NCBI RefSeq assembly: GCF_000423625.1
Contig: NZ_KE384066.1
Span: 31,121-95,120, forward strand
DNA: 64,000 nt
Direction of reading: 5' to 3'
DNA from: Pseudonocardia asaccharolytica DSM 44247 = NBRC 16224
GTDB taxonomy: Bacteria; Actinomycetota; Actinomycetes; Mycobacteriales; Pseudonocardiaceae
The position numbers and the translations under genes were made by a program. This document shows positions 32,417-42,855 of the stretch, in pieces. A model generated the notes under the pieces. That model was not told the origin of the DNA, ran no database searches, and was given only the letters and a program-made list of their open reading frames with translations. Positions within the stretch are counted from its first letter, which is position 1, and every line of letters begins with the position of its first letter.

Positions 32417-33235
32417 TCACCGTGCGGGCGGCCCCGGGGCGATCTCGGTGCGCACCGCGTACAGCTCCGGGAAGAAACTGATGTCGAGGGCGGCCCGCAG
32501 GAACCCCACCCCGCTCGTCCCTCCGGTGCCGCGGGCGGTGCCGATCGTCCGCTCGACGGTCTTGAGGTGACGGAACCGCCAGAACTGGACGTTCTCCTCC
32601 AGATCGACCAGTTCCTCGCACGTCTCGTAGGCCGGCCAGTACTCGCGCGGGTGCTCGTAGATCCGGCGGAACACGGCGACCAGGCCGGGGTGGAAGGTGT
32701 GCGGCCGGCGCACGTCGCGGGAGAGCAGCTCGGCGGGCACGGCGTGCCCATGCCGGGCGAGATGGCGCAGGAACTCGTCGTAGACGGTGGGGCGCTTGAG
32801 CTCGGTGATGAGCAACGCGTGGGCGGGCGGATCGTCGGCGAACAGCTCCAGCATCGTCGCGTCCCGGTTGCCGAGCGCGAACTCCACGGCCCGGTACTGG
32901 AACGACTGCATTCCCGATGAGGTGCCAAGGAAGCGCCGGAACTCGGCGTACTCCGAGGGGGTCAGGGTGGCCAGCACCGACCACTGGTCGGTGAGGGTGC
33001 GCTGGATGTGTTTGACCCGCGCCAGTCCTTTCAGAGCGGGCCGCAGCTCGTCGTCGGCGAGCCGGTCGCGCACGAAATCCAGCTCGTGCAGGACCAGCTT
33101 GAGCCACAGCTCCGACGTCTGGTGCTGCACGATGAACAGCAGCTCGTCGTGGTGCACCGGTCTGCTGACCGGGTGCTGGGCGGACAGCAACTGGTTCAGG
33201 TGCAGATATGCACCGTAGGTCTTTTCGGTGCGCAT
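32417..33235 (-). CDS. kynA: Tryptophan 2,3-dioxygenase
   Basis: A 272-aa heme dioxygenase that opens the indole ring of L-tryptophan to N-formylkynurenine. The substrate-binding FIVQHQTSELWLKL, the heme-ligand region FRHLKTVERTIG and GTGGTSGVGFLRAA are present. No kynureninase or formamidase gene is nearby, so the rest of the pathway lies elsewhere. ATG 33235. The region just upstream (33236-33413) contains a copy of the dispersed GCGAGTCG repeat. Confidence 0.95.
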   Translation of the reverse strand: MRTEKTYGAYLHLNQLLSAQHPVSRPVHHDELLFIVQHQTSELWLKLVLHELDFVRDRLADDELRPALKGLARVKHIQRTLTDQWSVLATLTPSEYAEFRRFLGTSSGMQSFQYRAVEFALGNRDATMLELFADDPPAHALLITELKRPTVYDEFLRHLARHGHAVPAELLSRDVRRPHTFHPGLVAVFRRIYEHPREYWPAYETCEELVDLEENVQFWRFRHLKTVERTIGTARGTGGTSGVGFLRAALDISFFPELYAVRTEIAPGPPAR

Positions 33236-33291
33236 TCGGCCAGCGTAGGACGCCACGCCTGGTCGGCCGAGGGCCGAAGGTGGCGTGCTGG

Positions 33292-33361
33292 TCGCGCGGA
33301 TACCCCGACTCGGCCGCGCGGATACCCCGACTCGCGCTCGGAAATACCGCGACTCGCGGGG
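33292..33361. repeat. Dispersed GCGAGTCG repeat, three tandem units
   Basis: On the minus strand CGCGAGTCGCGGTATTTCCG is followed by GCGCGAGTCGGGGTATCC and GGCCGAGTCGGGGTATCC. The first unit matches copies at 1912-1967 and 2764-2801. Units are 20-23 nt. It lies between the divergent kynA and SDR genes. Confidence 0.85.
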
Positions 33362-33400
33362 GTGAGCTGCGTTCTCAGCGTCGGTTAAGCGCCTGCTTCC

Positions 33401-33406
33401 TACTGT
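33401..33406 (+). promoter_or_regulatory. Candidate -10 (TACTGT) of a leaderless SDR transcript
   Basis: TACTGT ends 7 nt before the GTG at 33414 and there is no ribosome-binding site, so transcription would begin at or very near the start codon. No clear -35 is seen. Confidence 0.4.
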
Positions 33407-33413
33407 CCGTCGT

Positions 33414-34247
33414 GTGACAACAGCGCTGATCACCGGTGCGAGCGCCGGCCTCGGAGCCGCGTTCGCGCGCCGTCTCGCCGCCGACGGCCTCGATCTCGTC
33501 CTCGTCGCTCGCGACCGTGGGCGGCTCGAATCGATTGCGAACGAGCTGCGCGCCACCCACGGCGTCCGGATCGAGGTGCTGCCCGCGGACCTGACCGTCC
33601 CGTGGGCCCGCGCACGCGTCGAGCGGCGGCTCACGGCGACGGTCGAGCCGATCGACCTGCTCGTCAACAACGCCGGGGTCGAGGCCGATGACGAACTCCC
33701 CGCCGCCCCGATGACAGACCTGCAGGCCGAGATCGACCTCAACGTCACGGCCGTGCTGCGGCTGACCCGCGCCGCGCTGCCCGGGATGCTTGCCCGCGAC
33801 CGCGGTTCGGTGATCAACGTCGCCAGCTTCGCGGGCTACCTGCCCGCCCGCGGCTCCGCCTACGGCGCCAGCAAGGCGTGGGTGCTGAGCTTCACCGACA
33901 CCGTCGCGGCGTCGGTCGCGGGCACCGGGGTCCGGGCCATCGCGCTGTGTGCGGGCCGGTTGCGCACGGCCCGGCACGCGCAGGTCGGGCCGCCCGGGTC
34001 GCCGCTGTGGATCGAGCCCGCCGACGCGGTCGACGTCTGCCTGCGCGACCTGTCCCGCGGCCGCAGGCTGAGCACCCCGGGCTGGCTCTACCGGCTGCTC
34101 GTGGGCACCCTGGAGGCCCCGCGGCGTTCGCTGCGGCTGCTGGCCAGGCTCGCCGGGCGCGGCCGGGAGCAGCAGCCGCCGACGCCACGGCCGGTCGATC
34201 CCGCGGCGGCCGCCGATCCGGAGCAGACCATGCGGCTCGCGGCATGA
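33414..34247 (+). CDS. Short-chain dehydrogenase/reductase
   Basis: A 277-aa classical SDR with TGASAGLGAAFA (NADP-type site), LVNNAGVE, Ser138, Tyr150 and Lys154 (AYGASK). The C-terminal 50 residues are an Arg/Pro-rich extension. It resembles SDRs labelled DltE/YqjQ-like; the substrate is unknown. The GTG start appears leaderless. It is convergent with recD, 9 bases apart. Confidence 0.88.
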   Translation: MTTALITGASAGLGAAFARRLAADGLDLVLVARDRGRLESIANELRATHGVRIEVLPADLTVPWARARVERRLTATVEPIDLLVNNAGVEADDELPAAPMTDLQAEIDLNVTAVLRLTRAALPGMLARDRGSVINVASFAGYLPARGSAYGASKAWVLSFTDTVAASVAGTGVRAIALCAGRLRTARHAQVGPPGSPLWIEPADAVDVCLRDLSRGRRLSTPGWLYRLLVGTLEAPRRSLRLLARLAGRGREQQPPTPRPVDPAAAADPEQTMRLAA

Positions 34248-34256
34248 CGCCGACGC

Positions 34257-36149
34257 TCAGTGACCCAGCCGCTCCCGCAGCCCGCTGGCCCGGCTCACCG
34301 ACCGCCCGACCGCGGTGCGGACCGCCTGCTCGGATCCCACGACCCGCACCACCTCGCGCGCCCGGGTCACCGCGGTGTAGAGCAGCTCGCGGGTCAGCAG
34401 CGGCGACTCGGCGGGCGGCAGCACCACCGTCACCCGGGAGAACTGGCTGCCCTGGCTGCGATGCACGGTCATCGCGTGCACGGTCTGCACCGCGGACAGC
34501 CGGCTCGTCGGCACCCGCAGCGGCCTGCCCTCGCGGGTGAACGCCGCGCGCACCGCGCCGTTCTCGCGCACGACGACGCCGGTGTCGCCGTTGAACAGAC
34601 CAAGGTCGTAGTCGTTGGCCGTGACCAGCAGCGGCCTGCCCGGATACCACTCGTCGTCGGCGGCGGAGCCGGCTCCGGCGTCGGCCAGCCAGCGCTCCAC
34701 CTCGGCGCTCCACCGCGAGACGCCGTAGGGCCCGCGCCGATGCCCGCACAGCAGCCGGTGCCGTTCCAGGGCGGCGAGCGCGTCGGCGACCGCGCCGTCG
34801 CGGGCCGCCACGGACAGCGCGCCGGTGGCGGCGACGACGTCGGCGCGCACGCTCTCGAGCCCGGCGGGATCGCGGCTGTCCAGGTCGTCGGTCTCGACGA
34901 ACATGAGCTCCGGATGGCCGGCGCGCAGGTGCGTGAGGGCCGCGTCGGCGTCACCGGCCTGGACGGCGCGGGCCAGCGCAGCGATCGCACCGCCGAATCG
35001 CCAGGTTCGGTCCAAGGTCACCACCCCGTGCACGACCGGCGGATCCGCCGGACCGAGCGCGCCGAGGGCCCGCAGCCGCTCGTCGAGCCAGGGCTCGGGT
35101 TGCCCGTCGGCTCGGGCGAGGTCGCCGAGGACCGCGCCTGCCTCGACCGAGGCGAGCTGGTCGGGATCGCCGACCAGCACCAGCCGGGCATCGGGACGGA
35201 CGGCCTCCAGCAGCCGCGCCATCAGCGTCAGCGACACCATCGAGGTCTCGTCCACGACGATCACGTCGTGCGGCAGTCGGTGGTACCGGTCGTGCGCGAA
35301 CCGGCTGGTGCTACCGGGCCTGCGCCCCAGCAGCCGGTGCAGGGTCGATGCGGGCAGCGGGCCGAGCCCGGCCCGGTCGGGTTCGGGGAGCTCGGCGGTG
35401 TGCTCGGCGACCGCCTCGGCCAGCCGGGCGGCGGCCTTGCCGGTGGGCGCGGCCAGCGCGATCCGCGGCGGCGGGCCGGGCTGGTCGCGCAGCAACGCCA
35501 GCAGCCGCGCCACCGTGGTCGTCTTGCCGGTCCCCGGGCCGCCGGCCAGCACGGTGACCCGGCGCAGCGCGGCCACCGCGGCCGCGAGGCGCTGCCGATC
35601 GGTGCCCGTTGCGGCGCCGGCCGGGTCGCCGGGGAACAGCCGGTCCAACCCGGCCCGCAGCCGGTCCAGGTCGACGGCCGGGGGAGCGGCCGCAGCGCGG
35701 TCGCGCAGCTGGGTGCGTACCTGCTCTTCCTGCCGCCAGTAGCGGTCCAGGTACAGCAGCCGGCCGGGCATCCGCAACGGGGCGGATCCGGCGTCGCGCC
35801 CGGTGCCGACCAGCGGGCTGCACGCGCAGGCCGCCCGCCACGCCGCGGGGTCGGGCCAGGCCAGCGCGGAGACGTCGATCAGCTCGTCGCTCTCCCCGAG
35901 CACCGTGTGGCTGATCGCGTCCAGGTCGATGCACACCGAGCCGTGCCGGATCGCCCGCACGGTCAGCGCGACGGCCAGCAGCACCCGCTCGTCGGGTTCC
36001 GCGCCGAGCCTGCCGAGCCGGTTCGCGACGTGCACGTCGGCGGTGGTGAGCACACCCGCCGCGTTGAACTCGCCGAGCAGCCCGGATGCGGTGCGGGCGA
36101 ACCGCGGGTCGTGGGCGTCGGCGTCGGCGTCGGCCGGCGCCCGGGTCAT
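34257..36149 (-). CDS. recD: Exonuclease V subunit RecD
   Basis: A 630-aa superfamily 1B helicase, the 5'-3' motor of RecBCD. Walker A is AGGPGTGKTTTVARLL (GxxGxGKT at about 203-210), motif II is VVDETSMVSL, and the late helicase motif MTVHRSQGSQFSRV is present. Length is normal. ATG 36149 overlaps the recB stop (ATGA). It is the last gene of the recC-recB-recD operon. The complex repairs double-strand breaks and degrades linear foreign DNA. Confidence 0.95.
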   Translation of the reverse strand: MTRAPADADADAHDPRFARTASGLLGEFNAAGVLTTADVHVANRLGRLGAEPDERVLLAVALTVRAIRHGSVCIDLDAISHTVLGESDELIDVSALAWPDPAAWRAACACSPLVGTGRDAGSAPLRMPGRLLYLDRYWRQEEQVRTQLRDRAAAAPPAVDLDRLRAGLDRLFPGDPAGAATGTDRQRLAAAVAALRRVTVLAGGPGTGKTTTVARLLALLRDQPGPPPRIALAAPTGKAAARLAEAVAEHTAELPEPDRAGLGPLPASTLHRLLGRRPGSTSRFAHDRYHRLPHDVIVVDETSMVSLTLMARLLEAVRPDARLVLVGDPDQLASVEAGAVLGDLARADGQPEPWLDERLRALGALGPADPPVVHGVVTLDRTWRFGGAIAALARAVQAGDADAALTHLRAGHPELMFVETDDLDSRDPAGLESVRADVVAATGALSVAARDGAVADALAALERHRLLCGHRRGPYGVSRWSAEVERWLADAGAGSAADDEWYPGRPLLVTANDYDLGLFNGDTGVVVRENGAVRAAFTREGRPLRVPTSRLSAVQTVHAMTVHRSQGSQFSRVTVVLPPAESPLLTRELLYTAVTRAREVVRVVGSEQAVRTAVGRSVSRASGLRERLGH

Positions 36150-39100
36150 GACGCCCGGCCCTCGTCCAGCAGCCGGGACAGCTCGACGATCAGCTCCGGT
36201 GGCGGCGCCCAGCCGAACACCCCGCACGGTGTGCCGCCGACGATCGGGGTCGCGGGCCCGCACATCCCGCGCAGGAACAGGTACAGCGCACCGCCGAGAT
36301 GGCGGTGTGGCGCGTAGCCGGCCAGCCGCCAGCGCAGATACCGGTGCAGCGCCACCGAGTACAGCAGCGCCTGCAAGGGGTAGTGCGCCGCCAGCATCGC
36401 CTCCGCCAGCAGCGGCGGGGCGTAGTGCGCCGCGGTCAGCGGCTCCCGGCCGGCCGGGCCGACCGGACCCAGCCAATTGGTCTTGTAGTCCACGACGAGG
36501 AACCGGCCGTCGACCCGCAGCACTGCGTCGATACTGCCGGTCAGGTAGCCGCGCAGCGGCTGGCCGCCGAGCGCGGCGGTGTCGAGCAGATCGGGGTAGC
36601 GCCGCAGCGGGTCGTCCGCGGGCAGGTGGGCGCGCAGCAGGGCGGCGAGATCGCCGAGGGTGAGTGCCGCACCCGGGGCGTCGCCACCGGCGAGTGGGAG
36701 CTCGAACTCGAGCTCGGTGAGCCGGTCGGCCGGGGGGATGGCGTGCAGCGCCCGGCCGCCGGTGAGCGGGCCGAGCGGAGTCTGCACCACCGGGACGAGC
36801 GCCGCCGCGAGGTCGGCCGGGTCGAGCGCCGAGGGCCGCCGCTCCAGCTCCGCGCGGGCCCCTTCGGTGAGCTCGCCCAGCAGGCCGGATGCGGTGGGGT
36901 CGGCGGTCTCGAGTACCGCATGCACCAGCGTGCCGAACCCGGTGCCCACCGGCAGCTCGGCCATCGGCGACGGCACGTTCGCGACGGCCGGATCCGCGCC
37001 CGCCCCGACGGCGACGTCGAGTTCCAGCTGTTCGGTGGGCTCGTCGCTGATGCCCGAGTCCTCGGGTTCGCTCGCGACCTCGGTGGGCGTCCGGTCGTGG
37101 GCGGCCGCGGTGAGCGCGCTGTAGGAGGTGCGTCTCCAGGCGGTGTCGAGGCCGCGGTCGAACAGGGCGGCGGCGAGCTCGGCGGTGGGCCGGCGCGGCG
37201 GGCGCCAGCGCCGGTCCGCGGGTTCGCCGACCTCCTCGACGACGAGGTCCACCGAGGCGAGTGCGCGCAGCTGGGCGAGCATCGCCGCATCGTCGGGCAC
37301 CGGGTAGGACTGCGCGGGCATGGTGCCCGCGGCGGGGCGGCCGACCAGTAACCGATGCAGCGCGGAGCTCGCGGTGGTGGTGGCCGGCGCCCACCAGGCG
37401 ACGACCTGGCAGCGCGCCCGGGTCATCCCCACATAGAGCAGCCGTAGGTCTTCGCCCGCCTCCTCGGCGCGGTGCGCCGCCAGCCGATCGCGGTAGCGCG
37501 GCCCGTTCGGGCCGCCCACATCGAGCACCCGGCCCCGCTCGTGCAGCAGCAGTACGTCCGGCTCGCGCGCGACGAACCGGTCCCAGCCGAACGGCAGGTA
37601 GACGATCGGGAACTCCAGGCCCTTGCTGCGGTGCACGGTGACGATCTGCACGGCGTCGGCGTCGGACTCCAGCCTGCGGCTGCGCTCCGCGCCGGTGTCG
37701 GTGGCGGCGTCGTCGATGCGGTGGCGCAACCACTCCGCCAGCGCAGCGGGCCCGAGATGCTGCTCGGTCGCGGCGCGGTGCAGAACCTGGGCGATATGGC
37801 GCAGATCCGTGAGCCTCCGCTCCCCGTCGGTGCGCCCGAGCAGCCGCTGCGCCAGCCGCCGTCCGGTGCTGACCGCCTCCAGCAGCGCCGCCACCCCGTG
37901 CTCGCGCAGTATCGTCGACCACGATCGCAGCAGGCCGCCCAGCTCCTCGACGATCGTCTCGCCGCCGGGCCCGCAGAGCTCGGCCACGGTGTGCCCGACG
38001 AAACAGGTCAGGGCGGCCGCGCGGAGCCGGGTGGTGCGCTGCGGCTGCTCGATCGCCTCCAGCAGGGTCAGCCACTCGGTGGCGATCGGGGTGGCGAACA
38101 CGCTGGCGGTGCCGGTGAGCACCGCGGGCACCCCGGCCGCGGCCAACGCCTCACGGATCAGGCCGCCGTGAGCGTTGGTCCGCACCAGCACCGCGACGTC
38201 GCCGGGTGCGACCGGACGCCCCTGCACCTGTGCGGGGCCGGCCAGCAGCGTCGCGATATCGGCGGCCACGTCGGCGGCCACCACCTGGCGCGCCGGGCCG
38301 ACCATGCCGAGGCCGCGCCCGGTGAGCACGGGGAGCCGGTCGCGGCCGACGATCCGCAGCCGCAGCGGCGCCCCGGCCGGCGCGCGGGTGAGCCTGCGCT
38401 CGATGTGTTCGGCCTCCGGCGGGTGCACCACGATCCGGTCGTCTCCCAGCGCGGCCCCGCCGAAGAGCGTGTCGAGCGCGGTGAGCAGGGCGGCGTCGCT
38501 GCGCCAGTTCCGGGCGAGCGTGGCCGTCGCACTCGCCTCGTCGGCCGCCTCCAGATAGCTGACGACGTCGGCCCCGCGGAAGGCGTAGATCGCCTGCTTG
38601 GGGTCGCCGATCAACACCAGCGTGGTGTGCCCGTGGAAGGCCCCGCGCAGGATCTCCCACTGCACCGGGTCGGTGTCCTGGAACTCGTCGACGAGCACCA
38701 CCGAGTACCGCTCGCGCAGCCGCGACCGCGCGGCCGGGCCGCGCGCCGGATCGGTCAGCGCCTCGGCCAGACGGGTCAGCATGTCGTCGTAGCTGAACAG
38801 CCGCCGCGCCCGCTTGCGCCGGCCGACCTCGCGGCGCACGGCGCAGGCGAACTGGTAGCGCACGCCGGCTGCGCTGTCGGCCGGCGCGTCGGCGGGTTCG
38901 AGCCGGGCCTGAGCGTCGTCGACGGCGCGGCGGGCCAGCTCGAGCGCCTTGGCACGGTCGAACGGCGGGTTCCCGGCGCCGGGCGCGGCGTACTTGCGCA
39001 CGTAGAAGTCGTCGACGACCTCGGTGACCAGATCGTCGACCGTTTCGACGAACACAGCGTCGGGATCGCCGTCCCCGACGACGCCGAGACCGGCGAGCAT

Positions 39101-39523
39101 CTGCTGGCAGAACTGGTGGGTGGTGGCGATCGTGGCCGCGTCGAACTGCGTCAGCGCCTGGGTGAGCCGCCGCCCGCGCGCGGCCACCTCGGCATCGCAT
39201 GCCCCGTCACCCCCGGCCAGCAGCGCGAGCAACCCGTCGTCGCCGGCGCGGGCCGCGACCGGGTCGGCCAGCGCGCGCTGGCCGACGACCAGCCGGTCGC
39301 GGACCCGTTCGCGCAGCTCCTGGGTGGCCTCCCGGCCGAAGGTCACGAGCATCAGCTGGGGCAGCGTTGCGCGGCCCTCGGCGATGTAGCGGGCCGCGAG
39401 CGCCGCGATCGTGAACGTCTTGCCGGTGCCGGCGCTGGCCTCCAGCACGGTCGTTGCGCCCTCGGGCGGCAGTGGCCCGCAGACGTCGAACGCGGCCGCG
39501 GCCAGGGTGTGCGCTGTGGTCAC
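36146..39523 (-). CDS. recB: Exonuclease V subunit RecB
   Basis: A 1125-aa UvrD-like helicase-nuclease. Walker A is EASAGTGKTFTIAALA (about 29-36), motif II LVDEFQDTDPVQW, and a later motif HRSKGLEFPIVYLPF. The C-terminal nuclease motif is VVDYKTNWLG, so the exonuclease should be active. GTG 39523 overlaps the recC stop (GTGA). Mycobacteria use AdnAB as well; whether this strain has that too is not visible here. Confidence 0.95.
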   Translation of the reverse strand: MTTAHTLAAAAFDVCGPLPPEGATTVLEASAGTGKTFTIAALAARYIAEGRATLPQLMLVTFGREATQELRERVRDRLVVGQRALADPVAARAGDDGLLALLAGGDGACDAEVAARGRRLTQALTQFDAATIATTHQFCQQMLAGLGVVGDGDPDAVFVETVDDLVTEVVDDFYVRKYAAPGAGNPPFDRAKALELARRAVDDAQARLEPADAPADSAAGVRYQFACAVRREVGRRKRARRLFSYDDMLTRLAEALTDPARGPAARSRLRERYSVVLVDEFQDTDPVQWEILRGAFHGHTTLVLIGDPKQAIYAFRGADVVSYLEAADEASATATLARNWRSDAALLTALDTLFGGAALGDDRIVVHPPEAEHIERRLTRAPAGAPLRLRIVGRDRLPVLTGRGLGMVGPARQVVAADVAADIATLLAGPAQVQGRPVAPGDVAVLVRTNAHGGLIREALAAAGVPAVLTGTASVFATPIATEWLTLLEAIEQPQRTTRLRAAALTCFVGHTVAELCGPGGETIVEELGGLLRSWSTILREHGVAALLEAVSTGRRLAQRLLGRTDGERRLTDLRHIAQVLHRAATEQHLGPAALAEWLRHRIDDAATDTGAERSRRLESDADAVQIVTVHRSKGLEFPIVYLPFGWDRFVAREPDVLLLHERGRVLDVGGPNGPRYRDRLAAHRAEEAGEDLRLLYVGMTRARCQVVAWWAPATTTASSALHRLLVGRPAAGTMPAQSYPVPDDAAMLAQLRALASVDLVVEEVGEPADRRWRPPRRPTAELAAALFDRGLDTAWRRTSYSALTAAAHDRTPTEVASEPEDSGISDEPTEQLELDVAVGAGADPAVANVPSPMAELPVGTGFGTLVHAVLETADPTASGLLGELTEGARAELERRPSALDPADLAAALVPVVQTPLGPLTGGRALHAIPPADRLTELEFELPLAGGDAPGAALTLGDLAALLRAHLPADDPLRRYPDLLDTAALGGQPLRGYLTGSIDAVLRVDGRFLVVDYKTNWLGPVGPAGREPLTAAHYAPPLLAEAMLAAHYPLQALLYSVALHRYLRWRLAGYAPHRHLGGALYLFLRGMCGPATPIVGGTPCGVFGWAPPPELIVELSRLLDEGRAS

Positions 39524-42500
39524 GGGTGGTCGACCTCCTCGGCCGCCAGCAGCGGCGTCCACATTCGCATCGCCAGCCTGCCGAACCGGGTGGGTTCGCC
39601 CGGCCCGTCCGCCCGGGTCGCGAACAGCACCGCCGCCGGCGCATCGGGCCCCCAGATCCGCTGGTGCGCGACGTCGTCGCGCTCGGCCCCATACCCCTGC
39701 GCCCACGCCTGCTCGGCGCCGGCCTCGGCCGCGGCCGGGGAGCCACCGCCGGCGCGGGTACGCGCGTAGGCCGCGCAGGCGGCGGTGGCCATCGGCAGTG
39801 GTTCGCACAGTCCCTGCCGGTGCAGGGCAACCAGATCGGCGAGCACCGCCCGGGCCGTGCCCGGCGCCACCGGGCCGAGCACCGACCGGGCGAGTCCCGC
39901 GTACTGGCCGCGGCCAAGCGTCACCGCTCGCCACGGCGTGCTGGGGTGCGCCACGGTCAGCGCCAGCAGCTGCACCCAGGCGCGCAGCCGGTGCTTGGGC
40001 GCCAGCCGGGAGTACTCGACCCGCACGATGGCCGGGCCGAACACCGCGCCCACGGTGCCGACCACCGGCACACCGTCGAGGACCGCGGTGATGTCACGGG
40101 CTTCCGGCTCCACCGGGCGCAGCCGTGCGGCCACGGTCACCAAGCGCTCCACATCGGCGGCCACGGTGTCGAGCAGCCGGTGGCCCAGCGCCCCCGGCGG
40201 CAGCTCGCCGCGGCGCCATTCGGCCTGCCGGCAGCGCTGCAGCGGATGCCCGGCGAGACGGTCGCGCAGCAGCCGGGTGCCGACCGACCACCGCCCCAGC
40301 CCGTCGAGGTCGACCGGGAGCGCGTCGGCCGGCTCATCGTCCTCGATGGTGAGCGCGATCCCGACCCGTTGGCGCAGGAACGCCCTGGCCGGATGCTCCA
40401 GGAATCGGGCGAGGTCCTCCAGTTCGACGGCCTCCGGCGCGGGCGGCGGGGCCAGTGGCGCGGCCAGGAACGGCGCGGGCTCGCTGCGCCCGCCCGCCGC
40501 CGCCCGCGCCCCGGCGAGCGCGGCGGCATCGAAGCTGAACGGGCCGGGGACACCTAGCGCGGCGGGAGTGAAGTTGCGCGAGTCGAAGGGCTGCAACGGA
40601 TGCCGGACGACCACCTGCTGCCGGACCGCTCCGCCCGAGGCGGCGCACGCGGTGGCGTCGAGGGTGTCGAGCAGCTCGCCGAGCGGGACCGCAGGCGGCC
40701 GCGGGGCGTTGGTCCGGGCATCGGCCCCGGAGTAGAGGACGACCAGGTGTTCGGTCGCCGCGCCGATCGCGTCGAGCAGCAACTGGCGATCCTCGCTGCG
40801 CGGATCGCGCTCACCGACCCGAGGGTCGCGGGCCAGCACGTCGTCGCCGTCGGCCGCACCGGTCCGGGGGAACTCCCCGTCGTCCAGGCCGAGCAGGCAC
40901 ACCACCCGGTGCGGCACCGAACGCATCGGCACCAGGGTGGCGACGGTGAGCGTTCCGGTGCGGAAGTTCGCCCGGGTCGGCCTGCCGCGCAGCTGGTCGG
41001 CCAGCAGCCCCCGGACGTCGGCGAGCGTCAGCGGCACGGTGCCCGCGTGCGGCCCCGCGGCCCGGACCATGCCGGCCAGCTCGGCCCTGGCCTGCGCGGA
41101 CTGCCAGGCGTCGGCCGGGGTGGTGACGGTGAGCGCGTCGAGGCCGTCGCCGAGTGCGGCGCTCCATGCCGTGAGCGGCCGCTCCCCGTTGAGCCCGGCC
41201 AGCACGGCGCCGAGCCGGTCGACCAGCTCGGCGAGCCGGCCGACCAGATCGACATCGGAGCTGTCGATGTCGTCGAGCGGTAGCGCGGTGCCCAGCCAGC
41301 ACTGCTCGTCCTCGGCCATCGCGACGCCCAGCAGCATCCGGTCGAGCCCCGCCGACCAGGTGTTCTGCCCGAACCCCTCCAGCCGGAACGGCCTGCGGTG
41401 CGCGCCGTCGAGGCCCCAGCGCACCCCGGAGCGGGCGACGAGGTCGCGCAGCCGGTCGAGCTCGTCGTCGGTGATCCGGAACCGGCGCCGCACCGGGGCC
41501 GAGGCCGCCAGGTCGAGCAGCTGCGACGCCGTCACCCGCGCATCGGCCAGCTCCAGCAGCGACGCCATCGTGCCCAGCAGCGGGTTGACCTGGCCCAGCG
41601 CCCGGTCGGCCAGCCGGACCGCCAGCCGGTGGCCGGGGTGCCCCTCCGCGGAGACCAGCCCGAACGACGCGGAGATCAGCGGCGCGAAGATCTCGACGTC
41701 CGGGCACATCACGAGGACATCGCGCGGCTGCAGCGTCGGATCGGCGGCGAGCAGTCCGAGCACGACCTCGCGCAGCACCTCCACCTGGCGATCCGGACCG
41801 TGGCAGACGTGCACCGCGACGCTGCGGTCGGCCGGGTCGATCCGGGGCCGCCGATCCGGCTCGGGCAACGCGTCGTCGCGCAGGCCGCGGTGCAGCAACC
41901 CGAGCAGCGTGCCGGCCGGTTCGGGGCCGCGGTGACGGCGTTCGGCCGCGCCCGCGGGCAGCCGCAGCTGCAGCTCGCGGACGTCGCGGCCGAGCGACGA
42001 CAGCAGCGGATGCCGGGGCAGCTCGGCCGTCGGATCGGCGGCGCGCGCCGCGACGGTGCCGGTGTGCGGCGCGACCGCGTCCCACAGTGCGGGGGAGGGA
42101 TGCGGCAGCCACAGGTGCACCTCGCGGTGGACGGCCAGCGCCTCGAGCACCGCGAGCTGGTCGGCGGCCAGCCGGGTGGGCCCGAACAGCGACAGCCGGG
42201 GTGGCAGGTCGAGCAGCCCCGGGTCGGTGCGCAGGACCGTGCAGGCGGCCTCGATCCGCTCGGCCGGACCCGCGACACCGATGCGCTCCCGCAGCCGCCG
42301 CCACAGCTCGGGCTGCCAGCAGAGATCGTCGGGAAGCGGATCGCCGTCCGGACCGTCGAGGTCCGCGCCGCCCTGCCACGCCGCCAGCATCCCCGGTCGG
42401 TGCGCGGCGTAGGTCGCGAACAGGCCCGCCAGCCTGCGCGCGACCGCGTAGCGCCGACCCCGCCGATGAGCCCCGTTGCCGCCGCTGCCGAGATACGCCC

Positions 42501-42855
42501 CGAGGACCCCGAACCGGGCCTCGCCTGCCGCCTCGTCGATCAGCTCCAGCAGCGGCCACACCGCGCGCGCCGGATGCCACGGGTCGTCCTCCGGGTCGAT
42601 CCCGCAGCAGCCACCCACCGCTTCGGCCACCACCGCGGCGGGAGCCGGGAACAGCACCCGCGCGCACACCCCGTCGCCCCGGCCCGCGCCCGCCCCGAGC
42701 CGGTGGGAGAGCCGCTGGGCCAGCCACCGCTCCACGCCGCGCTCCGGCACGGCGACGATCTCGGGCGCGAACGGATCGGCCAACGGCTCGCGCAGCACAT
42801 CGGCCAGCGCGGCGACGAGGGTGTCGGCGCGTTCGGCGCGGTGGACGTGCAGCAC
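39520..42855 (-). CDS. recC: Exonuclease V subunit RecC
   Basis: An 1111-aa RecC-family protein that holds the complex together and recognises Chi. It starts MLHVHRAERADTLVAALADV and contains LDDGEFPRTGAADGDDVLA and VLPERGV-like N-terminal signals. The helicase motifs are degenerate, as expected for RecC. It is the first gene of the operon; the 167 bases to the divergent acyl-CoA dehydrogenase gene (42856-43022) hold both promoters. The Chi sequence for this genus is not known to me. Confidence 0.94.
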   Translation of the reverse strand: MLHVHRAERADTLVAALADVLREPLADPFAPEIVAVPERGVERWLAQRLSHRLGAGAGRGDGVCARVLFPAPAAVVAEAVGGCCGIDPEDDPWHPARAVWPLLELIDEAAGEARFGVLGAYLGSGGNGAHRRGRRYAVARRLAGLFATYAAHRPGMLAAWQGGADLDGPDGDPLPDDLCWQPELWRRLRERIGVAGPAERIEAACTVLRTDPGLLDLPPRLSLFGPTRLAADQLAVLEALAVHREVHLWLPHPSPALWDAVAPHTGTVAARAADPTAELPRHPLLSSLGRDVRELQLRLPAGAAERRHRGPEPAGTLLGLLHRGLRDDALPEPDRRPRIDPADRSVAVHVCHGPDRQVEVLREVVLGLLAADPTLQPRDVLVMCPDVEIFAPLISASFGLVSAEGHPGHRLAVRLADRALGQVNPLLGTMASLLELADARVTASQLLDLAASAPVRRRFRITDDELDRLRDLVARSGVRWGLDGAHRRPFRLEGFGQNTWSAGLDRMLLGVAMAEDEQCWLGTALPLDDIDSSDVDLVGRLAELVDRLGAVLAGLNGERPLTAWSAALGDGLDALTVTTPADAWQSAQARAELAGMVRAAGPHAGTVPLTLADVRGLLADQLRGRPTRANFRTGTLTVATLVPMRSVPHRVVCLLGLDDGEFPRTGAADGDDVLARDPRVGERDPRSEDRQLLLDAIGAATEHLVVLYSGADARTNAPRPPAVPLGELLDTLDATACAASGGAVRQQVVVRHPLQPFDSRNFTPAALGVPGPFSFDAAALAGARAAAGGRSEPAPFLAAPLAPPPAPEAVELEDLARFLEHPARAFLRQRVGIALTIEDDEPADALPVDLDGLGRWSVGTRLLRDRLAGHPLQRCRQAEWRRGELPPGALGHRLLDTVAADVERLVTVAARLRPVEPEARDITAVLDGVPVVGTVGAVFGPAIVRVEYSRLAPKHRLRAWVQLLALTVAHPSTPWRAVTLGRGQYAGLARSVLGPVAPGTARAVLADLVALHRQGLCEPLPMATAACAAYARTRAGGGSPAAAEAGAEQAWAQGYGAERDDVAHQRIWGPDAPAAVLFATRADGPGEPTRFGRLAMRMWTPLLAAEEVDHP